A DNA stretch of 53,090 nucleotides, taken from assembly GCA_016928975.1 (NCBI GenBank), contig JAFGJR010000237.1, forward strand, positions 1-53,090. The letters run 5' to 3'. The position numbers and the translations under genes were made by a program. The notes under the pieces are model-generated. The model was given only the letters and a program-made list of their open reading frames with translations, was not told the origin of the DNA and did not search any database. This DNA comes from Sedimentisphaerales bacterium (GTDB lineage Bacteria; Planctomycetota; Phycisphaerae; Sedimentisphaerales; SG8-4). Numbering within the stretch: position 1 is the stretch's first letter; each line of letters begins with the position of its first letter. Of this stretch, positions 43,115-50,903 are shown piece by piece.

Positions 43115-43437
43115 AGCAGTCCGAGTGTATAACCCGGGCAGTCAAATCGCAAGCGGCGAGTACGACCACTCATCGCCGGGAAACACCACATCGCAGGCCA
43201 CGTCCGGTAATACCTGGATCACTGTGGCTATGATGGGTTCTGCCGGGGGCCACGAGGTCAGACTGCGCGCGCTCGTGCCGGGATGAATCAGCACGGAGCA
43301 CGGGCATGCCATCCAGGGGCTCAAGAACTTGGCGGGGAAAATACGGGCTGTTCCTTTCTCCCGCTGGTGCTTCTGGCCGGTTGCGGCCGATAAACGGATA
43401 AGGTGCGTTGCACCCTTTCAGGCAGTGTTTGGACAGT
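43115..43437. other. Intergenic region between divergent genes, nothing recognised
   Basis: 323 bases without a supported gene. An open frame of 61 codons on the plus strand (43101-43286) starts inside the ABC gene and has no ribosome-binding site. No clear promoter pair or repeat was found. Confidence 0.4.
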
Positions 43438-44202
43438 ATGGCCATGGCGCAGCAGACAGATCGGATTCCCGTGCCGCAGACGCCGCACACGAGACATCGC
43501 ACCAAGCCGTGCCCGTTCTGCGCCGAGACCATCCGCTATGGCGCGATCAAGTGTCGCTTCTGCGGCGAGTTCCTCGATGGCCAGCGCCGCCCGGGCGAGG
43601 CCAAGCCGGGCCAGAACGCGCCCGATGCTCAGGGCCAAGGGCCGCCACAGGATGGGGCGGAGGACCAGAACAGCGGCATCCTCTGGGTCGGCCGGCCCAG
43701 CGTGTTTGCATTGACCTGGACGTTCGTCAAGATCGCCTGCGCCACGGCGCTGTGCTGGGCGGTGTATGGATACCCAGTGACGCTGATCGTCGCCCGACTG
43801 CTCAAGAGCACTGTGCAGGTCCAGCAACTGGCGCCGGCGGAGGCGTGGATCGACCTGTCCGCGCTGGCGCTGGGCCTGGGGGCCGTGTTCGCGTTGTTCT
43901 GGAAGCTGCTCGCGCTCAAGAGCATCCGCTACGAGGTCACGCCGGACCGCATCGAATGGTCCCGCGGCATCTTCGACCGCAAGGTGGACAACCTCGACAT
44001 GTTCCGCGTGATCGACCTGAAGCTGCGCCGCTCGCTGATCGATTGCCTCGTCGGCATCGGCACGGTGATCGTCCTGACCAACGACGAGTCCGACCCGCAG
44101 TTCGAGTTCCAGAAGATCCGCCGCAGCCGCCGCCTCTACGACACCCTGAAAGAAGCCGGCCTAAAAGCCGACCGAAAGCGCGGCGTCATCCACCTGGAAT
44201 AG
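43438..44202 (+). CDS. Zinc-ribbon membrane protein with a bPH2 (YdbS-like) domain
   Basis: 254 aa. An N-terminal zinc ribbon (CPFCAETIRYGAIKCRFCGEFL, four Cys in two CxxC pairs) is followed by a Gly/Gln/Pro-rich linker. Then two transmembrane segments (about residues 98-120 and 140-165) and a bPH2 domain with RYEVTPDRIEWSRGIFDRKVDNLDMFRVIDL. The architecture is frequent in diderms but functionally obscure. The ATG at 43438 is preferred to an upstream TTG at 43408; the ribosome-binding site is weak in both cases. It is convergent with a broken toxin gene. Confidence 0.88.
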   Translation: MAMAQQTDRIPVPQTPHTRHRTKPCPFCAETIRYGAIKCRFCGEFLDGQRRPGEAKPGQNAPDAQGQGPPQDGAEDQNSGILWVGRPSVFALTWTFVKIACATALCWAVYGYPVTLIVARLLKSTVQVQQLAPAEAWIDLSALALGLGAVFALFWKLLALKSIRYEVTPDRIEWSRGIFDRKVDNLDMFRVIDLKLRRSLIDCLVGIGTVIVLTNDESDPQFEFQKIRRSRRLYDTLKEAGLKADRKRGVIHLE

Positions 44203-44258
44203 GTCACGACGTCAATCATCTCCGCTTCGGCCTGTGGATGAAATCGGACGGGTGTCAT
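44136..44258 (-). pseudogene. Truncated ParE/RelE-type toxin
   Basis: The frame starts at ATG 44258, overlapping the antitoxin stop (ATGA), and opens with the classic ParE N-terminus MTPVRFHPQAEAEMIDVVTY. After about 20 codons it enters sequence that is the antisense of the PH-protein gene end and stops at 44136. The toxin core and catalytic residues are missing, so it should be inactive. Confidence 0.65.
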
Positions 44259-44485
44259 GGCAGCTTCGAATGGGCTTTCGCGAAGACCTCGTCTGCTTCC
44301 ACCAGATGAACGGCCCTTTCGTCGATCTCCCGGCACCTCTTGGAGATTTCCGCTTTCCACTCGTCGGAGAGTTCCTGATCGCCATCGATGTCAAGGCTCT
44401 CCAGCAGGTTGGCCGCGATGAACGCCGTCAGCGGAGCAGGCAGGTCCAGCGCCTCGGCGATGATCTTGTCTATCCTTTCGCTCAT
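44255..44485 (-). CDS. Addiction-module component (putative antitoxin)
   Basis: 76 aa from ATG 44485 (MSERIDKII). The family phrase LPAPLTAFIAANLLESLD, then ELSDEWKAEISKRCREIDE and a C-terminal VEADEVFAKAHSKL, is that of the putative addiction module component family that precedes ParE/RelE-type toxins. Its normal partner starts at 44258 but is truncated. The reading frame opens at 44515, but the ATG at 44485 matches homologue starts. Confidence 0.8.
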   Translation of the reverse strand: MSERIDKIIAEALDLPAPLTAFIAANLLESLDIDGDQELSDEWKAEISKRCREIDERAVHLVEADEVFAKAHSKLP

Positions 44486-44660
44486 ACCGATAGTGTAGCG
44501 AGAACGCCGTTCCACGCCAATTCTCCCCCGTTCGGGGCATTGGCAGGAAGGCCGGCCTCACCGCCGACAAGAAGCAAAGCGTCATGGACGTCGAATAGCC
44601 GCCCTGCATCCTGCACCCAGTGCGGAGACCAAAGATATGCTGGATCAGTCCGTATCACAG

Positions 44661-44688
44661 TTGTGTAACACGCTGGCGAAGGTACAAT
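44661..44688 (+). promoter_or_regulatory. Promoter of the B3-domain methyltransferase
   Basis: TTGTGT (44661-44666), 16-bp spacer, TACAAT (44683-44688). Predicted start near 44695; AGGG lies about 9 nt before the GTG at 44724. Confidence 0.55.
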
Positions 44689-44723
44689 AGACCCGTATCT
44701 GGTTGCTGTGAAGGGATTCAAGA

Positions 44724-46469
44724 GTGAATCATGGGTCAGAAAATCGGAAGAGGCTGATATCGGTAACCGAAGGGAATCTTCGGAATCATCACCTTTACAT
44801 CACCGAATGTCATGACTTCTTCCCCAAAGAATGTCACGGCCAGTCAAATGCAGGAAAAGGTACGGGTCAGAAGCTCACCCTGATTGTCGAAGGCCTCCGC
44901 GACCCGGTAGAAACCGATATCGCGGGTGACGGCGGCAATGGGCGCGCCAGGAACTTCTTCCGCAAGCGGGCCTGGGTTGGCCAGTTCATTGAGAAGCACC
45001 AGTTGCAGGCAGGAGACATGATCGCAATCGAGCAGGTGAATGCTCTGACCTACCGTGTATACCCGCTCAAACCGAAGAACGGTGAACGACATTCGGGCAA
45101 GCCTCTGCACTCCAAGTATATGCCTCTCTTTCCTGGCGAGGGGAACGCCCCTGTAGAACCCTTGCGCACCGGTTTTGGTGACACTGCATTCACGAAGAAT
45201 AGACAAGAACCTATGCATCGCTGGGTGCCGTGGATCGCGGGGTTCTCAGCAGGTTTTGTCCAGGAAGTCTTTGATGCGGTGGTCCCGCGCAGTTGCGACG
45301 ACGTCACTGTGCTTGATCCCTTCGCCGGTGTCGGAACAACCCTGGTCGAGGGGCTGAAGCGAGGGTACGACGTAGCGGGCTTTGAGATCAACCCGTATGC
45401 AGCTCTTGCTTGCGAGGTGAAGGTGTCATGCATCCGGCACAGGCTTGGCCCTCTCGGTGAGGCGGTTAGCCGGTTTGAGGATACCTTCGATCAGCCGTCC
45501 TGCAAGAAGATGAATCCGAAATCGTGTCCGCCGGGCAACTTCAAAAGCCGGATTCAGTTCTTCAGCCCAGCAGTCGAACGTGAAGTCCTCCTGCTCCAGG
45601 ACTTCATCGCTGAGCAGAAGGTTGGCTTTGTCAAGAAGGTCCTGCAACTGACCCTTGGTTCTGTCATGGTTGCCTTTTCAAATTACTCTTATGAACCGAG
45701 TCTTAGCACGCGATCAGCCGCTGGGAAGGACCTGATTGAAACAGCCGACGTCTATCGTGTCTTTCGTGACAAGCTCCGCGAAATCGAAGAAGATATGAGC
45801 TTGTTCCGACAAAGTGTGAAGCGACTCAGGCGTAAGCCGAGAGCCGAAGTGTATCTGCGTTCTTATCTACAAGGTTCGGATGTTCTCAAGCCAGCAATGG
45901 TAGACGTTCTTGTGACATCACCGCCATATCTCAACAACTACCATTATGTGAGGAACACGCGGCCACAACTCCACTGGCTCAAGCTGGTTGATGATAATGG
46001 TGGTCTGAAGAAGTTGGAGGAGGACAATTTCGGGCGGTTCTGGCAGACGGTCCGAGGCGGTCCATCTGTGTCCCTATCGTTCAGATTCCCAGAGTTAGAG
46101 GGCATACTCGATACAATTCGGGAGCGGAATCCCGAGAAGGGCGTCTACGGCGGAAGGGGATGGGCCAATTACGCAGCGACGTACTTTAACGATTGTGCCA
46201 GGTTCTTCGAAGTCACGCGTCGTGTGGTGAAACCTGGAGGCGTCGTGGTCGTCGTCATCGGTAACAACATCGTGCAGGGCGTCCATATCGAGACGGACCG
46301 ATTCCTAGCACAGATTGGCGAAATGCACGGTTTCCGCCTTGAGGGTATGCACCGGGTTCGCAGCAAACGAACCGGCTCAAGTATCGTGAACTCGTCTGTC
46401 CGCGCGGGTGTGACGAAGACACCCACAGAACTCTATGAGACAGCCGTTGAGTTGCATCTGCCCGCGTGA
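44724..46469 (+). CDS. DNA methyltransferase with an N-terminal B3-like DNA-binding domain
   Basis: 581 aa. Residues 12-115 look like a B3/EcoRII-N effector domain: HHLYITECHDFFPKECHG, then RNFFRKRAWVGQFIEKHQL and GDMIAIEQVNALTYRVYP, the strand pattern also seen in plant B3 proteins. Residues 185-560 are an amino-methyltransferase with SAM motif LDPFAGVGTT (197-206) and the catalytic TSPPY (398-402), which suggests N4-cytosine or N6-adenine methylation. A late KPGGVVVVVIGNNIV strand matches the fold. It is convergent with an Eco29kI-like nuclease 46 nt away, so the two form a type II RM system. The GTG start is accepted because of AAGGG upstream. Confidence 0.88.
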   Translation: MNHGSENRKRLISVTEGNLRNHHLYITECHDFFPKECHGQSNAGKGTGQKLTLIVEGLRDPVETDIAGDGGNGRARNFFRKRAWVGQFIEKHQLQAGDMIAIEQVNALTYRVYPLKPKNGERHSGKPLHSKYMPLFPGEGNAPVEPLRTGFGDTAFTKNRQEPMHRWVPWIAGFSAGFVQEVFDAVVPRSCDDVTVLDPFAGVGTTLVEGLKRGYDVAGFEINPYAALACEVKVSCIRHRLGPLGEAVSRFEDTFDQPSCKKMNPKSCPPGNFKSRIQFFSPAVEREVLLLQDFIAEQKVGFVKKVLQLTLGSVMVAFSNYSYEPSLSTRSAAGKDLIETADVYRVFRDKLREIEEDMSLFRQSVKRLRRKPRAEVYLRSYLQGSDVLKPAMVDVLVTSPPYLNNYHYVRNTRPQLHWLKLVDDNGGLKKLEEDNFGRFWQTVRGGPSVSLSFRFPELEGILDTIRERNPEKGVYGGRGWANYAATYFNDCARFFEVTRRVVKPGGVVVVVIGNNIVQGVHIETDRFLAQIGEMHGFRLEGMHRVRSKRTGSSIVNSSVRAGVTKTPTELYETAVELHLPA

Positions 46470-46515
46470 TGCGTATGTGGGGTCACTTGGCTTCCTGCGT
46501 TTTGTGCCTCAGAAG

Positions 46516-47076
46516 CTACTGGAGCTTCTGTAGAACTTCTTCGAAAGACTCCTCGGCTGTGAGCTTGACCGCCCATGGACGTCCAGGGTGCAGGATATCC
46601 CATCGCGGGCGCTTCATGTCTTTTCTGCCGGCACCAGGATCGTGGTTGCCAAATCCATCGATAGCGACATTCCAGACTGGTTGATAGTGTTCCACAAGGA
46701 ATCGTTCTGCCAGGGTTATCCACACGGGCACAACGACAAGATACCGGCACGTGAAGTCCTGTAGCTGAAGGTTCTGTGCCTGCTCAATACTCTCGCTATG
46801 CTCTTTGAGTCTGGCGCACAGCCCCTTGCCTGGAGACAGACTGCGCTTTCCCTTTCTTGCTCCAGAGGGTACCGCCTTGCCTACATATATCGGTGACCCA
46901 TCCGCTGACCTCACCAGGCGTGCGTAGCCCGGGAAGTCCCCATGATAATAGATCGCGTAGACCCCCGATCCTGCGAACGGCTCAAGTGATGCCAGTGCCT
47001 GCTCAGGCTCTCTGAAAAGTGCTTCGACAACACTTTTCGCCAAGTTGTCGTAGTTCAACGGGTCGTATTCCTGCAT
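46516..47076 (-). CDS. Eco29kI-family GIY-YIG restriction endonuclease
   Basis: 186 aa. The GIY-YIG core is seen as GVYAIYYHG and, after a family-typical spacer, YVGKAVPSGARKGKRS. The downstream LCARLKEHSESI and late LAERFLVEHYQPVWN with catalytic Glu and Asn fit Eco29kI and its relatives. Eco29kI cuts CCGCGG by family knowledge; the site here is unknown. The ATG at 47076 (MQEYDPLNYDNL) is preferred because GAGGTG lies 6 nt upstream and it matches the family start; the frame is open to 47169 only by overlap with rsmB. It follows rsmB by 46 nt. Confidence 0.88.
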   Translation of the reverse strand: MQEYDPLNYDNLAKSVVEALFREPEQALASLEPFAGSGVYAIYYHGDFPGYARLVRSADGSPIYVGKAVPSGARKGKRSLSPGKGLCARLKEHSESIEQAQNLQLQDFTCRYLVVVPVWITLAERFLVEHYQPVWNVAIDGFGNHDPGAGRKDMKRPRWDILHPGRPWAVKLTAEESFEEVLQKLQ

Positions 47077-47122
47077 AACTTGCACCTCGAGCCTGCCAGT
47101 ATCATTCAGGTTTGTTAGCGTG

Positions 47123-48628
47123 TCAAGCGTCACATCTATATGTCCGCAGAACGGCGACATAGCCCCCATCGTGGTGGAAGGGCACCGCGCATGGTAGGGC
47201 CAGTCGCTCGTGCACGAGTCTGGACTGTTCGTACGTCGCGAGGAATCCCTGGATCAGATCGTGGTTCTCGATCGTTTGGATACTACAGGTGCTGTAGCAG
47301 AGTCGGCCGGTGGGTTTGAGGAGGGTGGCGGCTTTTTCGAGGAGGGATCGCTGCCCCGTGGCGAGGTCATCGACACTCTCAGGACGGAGTCTGTAGCGGG
47401 CTTCGACGCGGCGGGCGAGCACGCCGGTGTTGGAACAGGGGACATCGAGCAAGATCGCGTCGAACGGGCCGACGGCCCCCTGTTCGAGCTGCGCGTAGGG
47501 GAGGATCGTGATGCTCTTGAGACCTAGGCGGGCGATGTCCTCCTGGACTCGCTCTAATCGCTTGGCGTCGATGTCGGTGGCGTAGATCGTCGCGGCGTCG
47601 CGCGTCAGCTCGGCGATCTGGGTGGTCTTGGTGCCTGGGGCGGAGCACATGTCGAGGATGGTCCAGCCCGGCTGAGGCGCCAGCATCCTGACCGCTTGCG
47701 AGGCGGACAGGTCCTGTACGGTGAACAGGCCCTCGGAAAAGCCGGGCAGCTCTGTGACGGACTGCGGGCTTGTGATCCGGAGCATGTCCGGTGGGTTTGT
47801 GTTGTTAGCCGCAGAGGACGTAACGGATCGCAGAGGAGGATTAGGTGGGACCAACTTGCATTCATTTCCTTTGCGTAGCTCTGCGTCCTCTGCGGTTGAA
47901 TACTCATTGATGAATAGGGGAGCGGGCTCGGCTTTGATGCCGGCTTGTTCGAACCGCACGAGCAGGTCGTGCGCGGTCGTTCGCAAGGGGTTGACGCGAA
48001 CATACAGGCTTGGCCGGCGATTGGAGGCCAGGCAGATCCGGCGCGTCTGGTCTGGGCCGAATGTGCCGAGCCACTCGCACACGAGCCATTGCGGCAGCGA
48101 GAAGCAGGTGCTCAGATACTCCGGCAGGGAGGCGGCTGGGTCGAGCAGGAAATCCGCGTCGAACTCGCAGCCGGCATCCATGTCACGCACGAGCGTCCGC
48201 CTGAGATTAGCCGTCGCGAGCGGGACCTCGCGATTGACGATGTGCCGCTCGATCTCGCGCAAGACGGCGTTGACGAAGCCCGTCTGCTTCTTGCCGCCGG
48301 CGTGGCGGGCGTTGTTGACCGCTTCATCGACGATGGAATAGGCCGGCGTGGCGGGGCTATAGGCAAGCTCATAGACGCCGATCCGGAGGATGCTCAACAA
48401 GGGCGGGGCAATCCGGTCGGGTCGGCGCCCTGAGAAGCGGGCAATCACGGCGTCGATGGCGAGAAGGTGGCGGATCGTGCCGTAGACGAGATCGGTGGCC
48501 CGCTGTCGCTCGTTCGTTCGCGGGAGCAGGCGATCCAGAATCGTCCCGGCATAGTCGCGCGCAGGGTCAAACCGCCGCAGTGTTTCGGCGGCAATTGCGC
48601 GAGCGGATTGGAGCCTCGGGCCAGACAT
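47123..48628 (-). CDS. rsmB: 16S rRNA m5C967 methyltransferase
   Basis: 501 aa. Residues 1-135 are the NusB-like domain (RATDLVYGTIRHLL, GFVNAVLREIE). Residues 205-501 are the Rossmann methyltransferase with VQDLSASQAV, SAM loop DMCSAPGTKT (326-335), catalytic motif IV DVPCSNTG with Cys398 and motif VI STCS with Cys448. It methylates C967 of 16S rRNA in the cytoplasm. Residues about 245-274 do not fit the family and correspond to a palindromic repeat inserted in frame just before the SAM domain. It is the last housekeeping gene of the def-fmt-rsmB cluster. Confidence 0.94.
   Translation of the reverse strand: MSGPRLQSARAIAAETLRRFDPARDYAGTILDRLLPRTNERQRATDLVYGTIRHLLAIDAVIARFSGRRPDRIAPPLLSILRIGVYELAYSPATPAYSIVDEAVNNARHAGGKKQTGFVNAVLREIERHIVNREVPLATANLRRTLVRDMDAGCEFDADFLLDPAASLPEYLSTCFSLPQWLVCEWLGTFGPDQTRRICLASNRRPSLYVRVNPLRTTAHDLLVRFEQAGIKAEPAPLFINEYSTAEDAELRKGNECKLVPPNPPLRSVTSSAANNTNPPDMLRITSPQSVTELPGFSEGLFTVQDLSASQAVRMLAPQPGWTILDMCSAPGTKTTQIAELTRDAATIYATDIDAKRLERVQEDIARLGLKSITILPYAQLEQGAVGPFDAILLDVPCSNTGVLARRVEARYRLRPESVDDLATGQRSLLEKAATLLKPTGRLCYSTCSIQTIENHDLIQGFLATYEQSRLVHERLALPCAVPFHHDGGYVAVLRTYRCDA
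47809..47895. repeat. 87-bp palindromic repeat inserted in frame inside rsmB
   Basis: Ends are perfect 12-bp inverted repeats: CCGCAGAGGACG (47809-47820) and CGTCCTCTGCGG (47884-47895). The length, 87 bp, is 29 codons, so the frame is kept and no stop arises. Related CTCTGCGT/CGCAGAG tracts lie in the intergenic regions at 7018-7045, 12215-12262 and 12829-12856. Confidence 0.75.
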
Positions 48629-48786
48629 CTCAAAACGAGTCCACGTGTACTATCGCAGTATGTCGAAGACACCCGTGTCGCAGCGGCAAGGCCAAAGGCT
48701 TTGCCGATGGCGATTGGGCAAACCATCGGCAAGCTGGCGCTTACTGCTGTCACCCTTGAACAGGTACCGATCGGTCCCCTCGCATG

Positions 48787-49740
48787 TCACTCTTCGAGCT
48801 TGACGAGCCGGTCGCCGGGGTGGACGTGCCAGCCGTTGACGAAGGCCCTGAACTTCATCAACTCGGAGCCGGCGGGCTTGAGCTTCCGAATCCTGAGCCG
48901 GCCGGTGCCGCAGACCACGTTGAGGTCCTCGTCGAATACCCCCGGCGGCAACGGCGCTTCATCGGCGGCGGGGGCCGCCTCCGCCAGCGCGAGTACGACC
49001 CGCGTTGTCTTCGGGGTCTGCTGGGAGACGAAGCCTGCGACCGCCCCCGGCCAGGGCCAGAACCCGCGGACCTTGAGCGCCACTGAGTCAGCGGACTCGG
49101 TGAAATCGAGCAGGCCGTCGCTCTTGTGGAGCTTCGGCGCGAATGTGACCTCGGCCTCGTTCTGCTTCATGTAGGTCGCCGTGTCGTTGTCGATCTTGTC
49201 GAGCGTCTCGAGCAACAGCGGCGCCGCCAACTGCGCGAGCCGGTCGTGGATCTCGCCAGCGGTCTCGAGTGGACCGATCACGGTCTCGGATTGCGCCAGG
49301 ATGTCCCCGGCATCAATTTTCTCGGCGAGAGTGATGATGCTGTTGCCCGTGCGGATCTCGCCGCGAAGGATCGCCCAGTTGATTGGGGCGGCCCCGCGAT
49401 ACTTCGGCAGCAGCGAGGCGTGCACGTTGATCGCGCCCTTGGGAGCCAGCCCGACCAGTTCGGTACCGATCTTCTGGCCGAACGCAATGACCACGAGCAC
49501 ATCGGGCCGGCAGCCGGCGATTCGCGCGACCATCTCGGGCGAGTTGACGTTGTCGGTCTCGGCGACGAGCACCCCGTGGGCGGCTGCCCACTGGGCGGCA
49601 GGCGTCGGCTGCGGCTTGCGGCCCCGACCGGCGGGATTGGCCGGCTGTGTCACGATCAGCGCGAATGTATGCCCCCACGCCTTCAAGGCGTCCAGGCACG
49701 GTACGCCGAACTCACCACTGCCAAAATAGACAAGATTCAT
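48787..49740 (-). CDS. fmt: Methionyl-tRNA formyltransferase
   Basis: 317 aa. Formylates initiator Met-tRNA. Motifs: FGSGEFGVPCLDAL at the start, the folate/catalytic loop INVHASLLPKYRGAAPINWAI with the family Asn-His, and TGNSIITLAEKIDAGDIL. The C-terminal tRNA-binding domain (residues 205-317) contains KVRGFWPWPGA. The ATG at 49740 fits the family N-terminus; the open frame upstream is AT-rich repeat. It is in the normal order def, fmt, rsmB. Confidence 0.96.
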   Translation of the reverse strand: MNLVYFGSGEFGVPCLDALKAWGHTFALIVTQPANPAGRGRKPQPTPAAQWAAAHGVLVAETDNVNSPEMVARIAGCRPDVLVVIAFGQKIGTELVGLAPKGAINVHASLLPKYRGAAPINWAILRGEIRTGNSIITLAEKIDAGDILAQSETVIGPLETAGEIHDRLAQLAAPLLLETLDKIDNDTATYMKQNEAEVTFAPKLHKSDGLLDFTESADSVALKVRGFWPWPGAVAGFVSQQTPKTTRVVLALAEAAPAADEAPLPPGVFDEDLNVVCGTGRLRIRKLKPAGSELMKFRAFVNGWHVHPGDRLVKLEE

Positions 49741-49749
49741 GGGATCGTA

Positions 49750-49821
49750 GATTTGTGATTTCTGATTTATGATTGACGAAGAGGCCGCCAGGCAGCAATC
49801 AACAATCAAACATCAAAAATC
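49750..49821. repeat. AT-rich imperfect palindrome between def and fmt
   Basis: Left arm ATTTGTGATTTCTGATTTAT and right arm AACAATCAAACATCAAAAAT are near complements built of TGATTT units, around a GC-rich centre (GAAGAGGCCGCCAGGCAGC). It occupies almost the whole def-fmt spacer. Confidence 0.65.
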
Positions 49822-49826
49822 ATCCA

Positions 49827-50351
49827 TCATTTTCCTTCCTGCTCCTGGGCGAGTTTCTTCAGTTGTCGCCGGTGGGCGATCCTGGCGGCCGAGCCCATGC
49901 GATTGACGATGGTCATGCCCTCGATGTGGTCGTACTCGTGCTGGAGGCAGCGCGCGTACATGCCTTCCGCCTCCTCGGTGAACTGGTGGCCGTCGAGGTC
50001 GGTGGCGGTGACGATCGCCTTCTTATACCGCCGGACCTTCGTCCACACACCCGGCACGGACAAACAACCTTCCTCCAGCTCCTCCAGATCGCCGCTCGGC
50101 GTCACCGTTGGATTGATATACACCCGCACGTTCTCCCGCGATACATCCAGCGAGACGATGAACAATCGCAGCGGCACGCCCGCCTGCGGCGCCGCCAGCC
50201 CGACTCCCCGGTGCTCGATCATGATATCCGCCATCCGCTCCACCAGTCGGCGGATACTGTCATCGATCTTCTCCACCGGCTTGGCCGTCCCGCGAAGCAC
50301 CGGAGCCGGATAGTGCGTGATCTTGCATTTGTCCACGTCTATGGGAGTCAT
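49827..50351 (-). CDS. def: Peptide deformylase
   Basis: 174 aa. Removes formyl from nascent N-termini. All three motifs are present: GVGLAAPQAG, EGCLSVPG with the metal Cys, and QHEYDHIEG with the two metal His and the catalytic Glu. The C-terminus is basic (RRQLKKLAQEQEGK). It starts 6 nt after the TOPRIM-like gene, so it is coupled to it. The ATG at 50351 has no strong Shine-Dalgarno of its own. Confidence 0.96.
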   Translation of the reverse strand: MTPIDVDKCKITHYPAPVLRGTAKPVEKIDDSIRRLVERMADIMIEHRGVGLAAPQAGVPLRLFIVSLDVSRENVRVYINPTVTPSGDLEELEEGCLSVPGVWTKVRRYKKAIVTATDLDGHQFTEEAEGMYARCLQHEYDHIEGMTIVNRMGSAARIAHRRQLKKLAQEQEGK

Positions 50352-50357
50352 AGCACA

Positions 50358-50900
50358 TCAAGCCTTCTTCGGACTCGCCTCTAACTTGTCCATGAAATAG
50401 CAGAACGACCGATTCCTCGTCTTGGCTGTCTCTATACGAAAGCTCTTGAGGATTTCGTTCATGAAAGCAGCCACAGAATCAAGGCGCCTGGGCACCATTC
50501 CTGCGAACTGCTCTTTTGTGAGTCTATCCGTATGGTGGACAGGCGACAACCCTAGTTCCAGGGCGTGCTCGTCATCCAAGCCCGCCAGGTACCAGCTCTC
50601 GATTTCTGAGACGACCACGACTATCCATGAGGGGTCAATACGTTTCCCGTACGTGTCAAGGAGACCCTGCTTTCTTGCGCTGACGCAGGGATGCGTGTTG
50701 ATGTCTACCAGGAAGAGGCAGTTCGCTTTCTGGTCCTGGACAGATTTGAGGGCCTTCTTGACGTCGTCCTTCGACCTCTGAGCGTACTTCCACGGAACCA
50801 CATTGTCATAGCGCTGTGCGAGGATCGGGCGTATCACGCCGTCGAAGAACCGTTCGTCATCGGCACCCTCAAGGAACACGAGAACAAGGCGTCTGTTCAT
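50358..50900 (-). CDS. TOPRIM-like protein paired with an ABC-type ATPase (DUF4276/RloB-like)
   Basis: 180 aa. It starts like a TOPRIM module: LVLVFLEGADDERFF with the acidic Glu11, then a core strand LFLVDINTHP (Asp66, with Asn68 where a second Asp is usual) and VVVVSEIESWYLAGL with Glu99 and Glu101. This layout is seen in DUF4276 and RloB-like partners of RloA/OLD-type ATPases. Possible role: nuclease effector of a two-gene defence system. It lies 3 nt behind the ATPase and 6 nt ahead of def. The family assignment is by eye and moderate. Confidence 0.7.
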   Translation of the reverse strand: MNRRLVLVFLEGADDERFFDGVIRPILAQRYDNVVPWKYAQRSKDDVKKALKSVQDQKANCLFLVDINTHPCVSARKQGLLDTYGKRIDPSWIVVVVSEIESWYLAGLDDEHALELGLSPVHHTDRLTKEQFAGMVPRRLDSVAAFMNEILKSFRIETAKTRNRSFCYFMDKLEASPKKA

Positions 50901-50903
50901 GAT

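Noticed and set aside
40559..43132. 857-codon plus-strand frame opposite the ABC transporter genes
   Set aside because: Arg/Gln/His/Asp-rich antisense artefact; both genes on the other strand have complete motifs.
43101..43286. 61-codon plus-strand frame before the zinc-ribbon gene
   Set aside because: Begins inside the ABC ATPase gene, has no ribosome-binding site and shows no domain.
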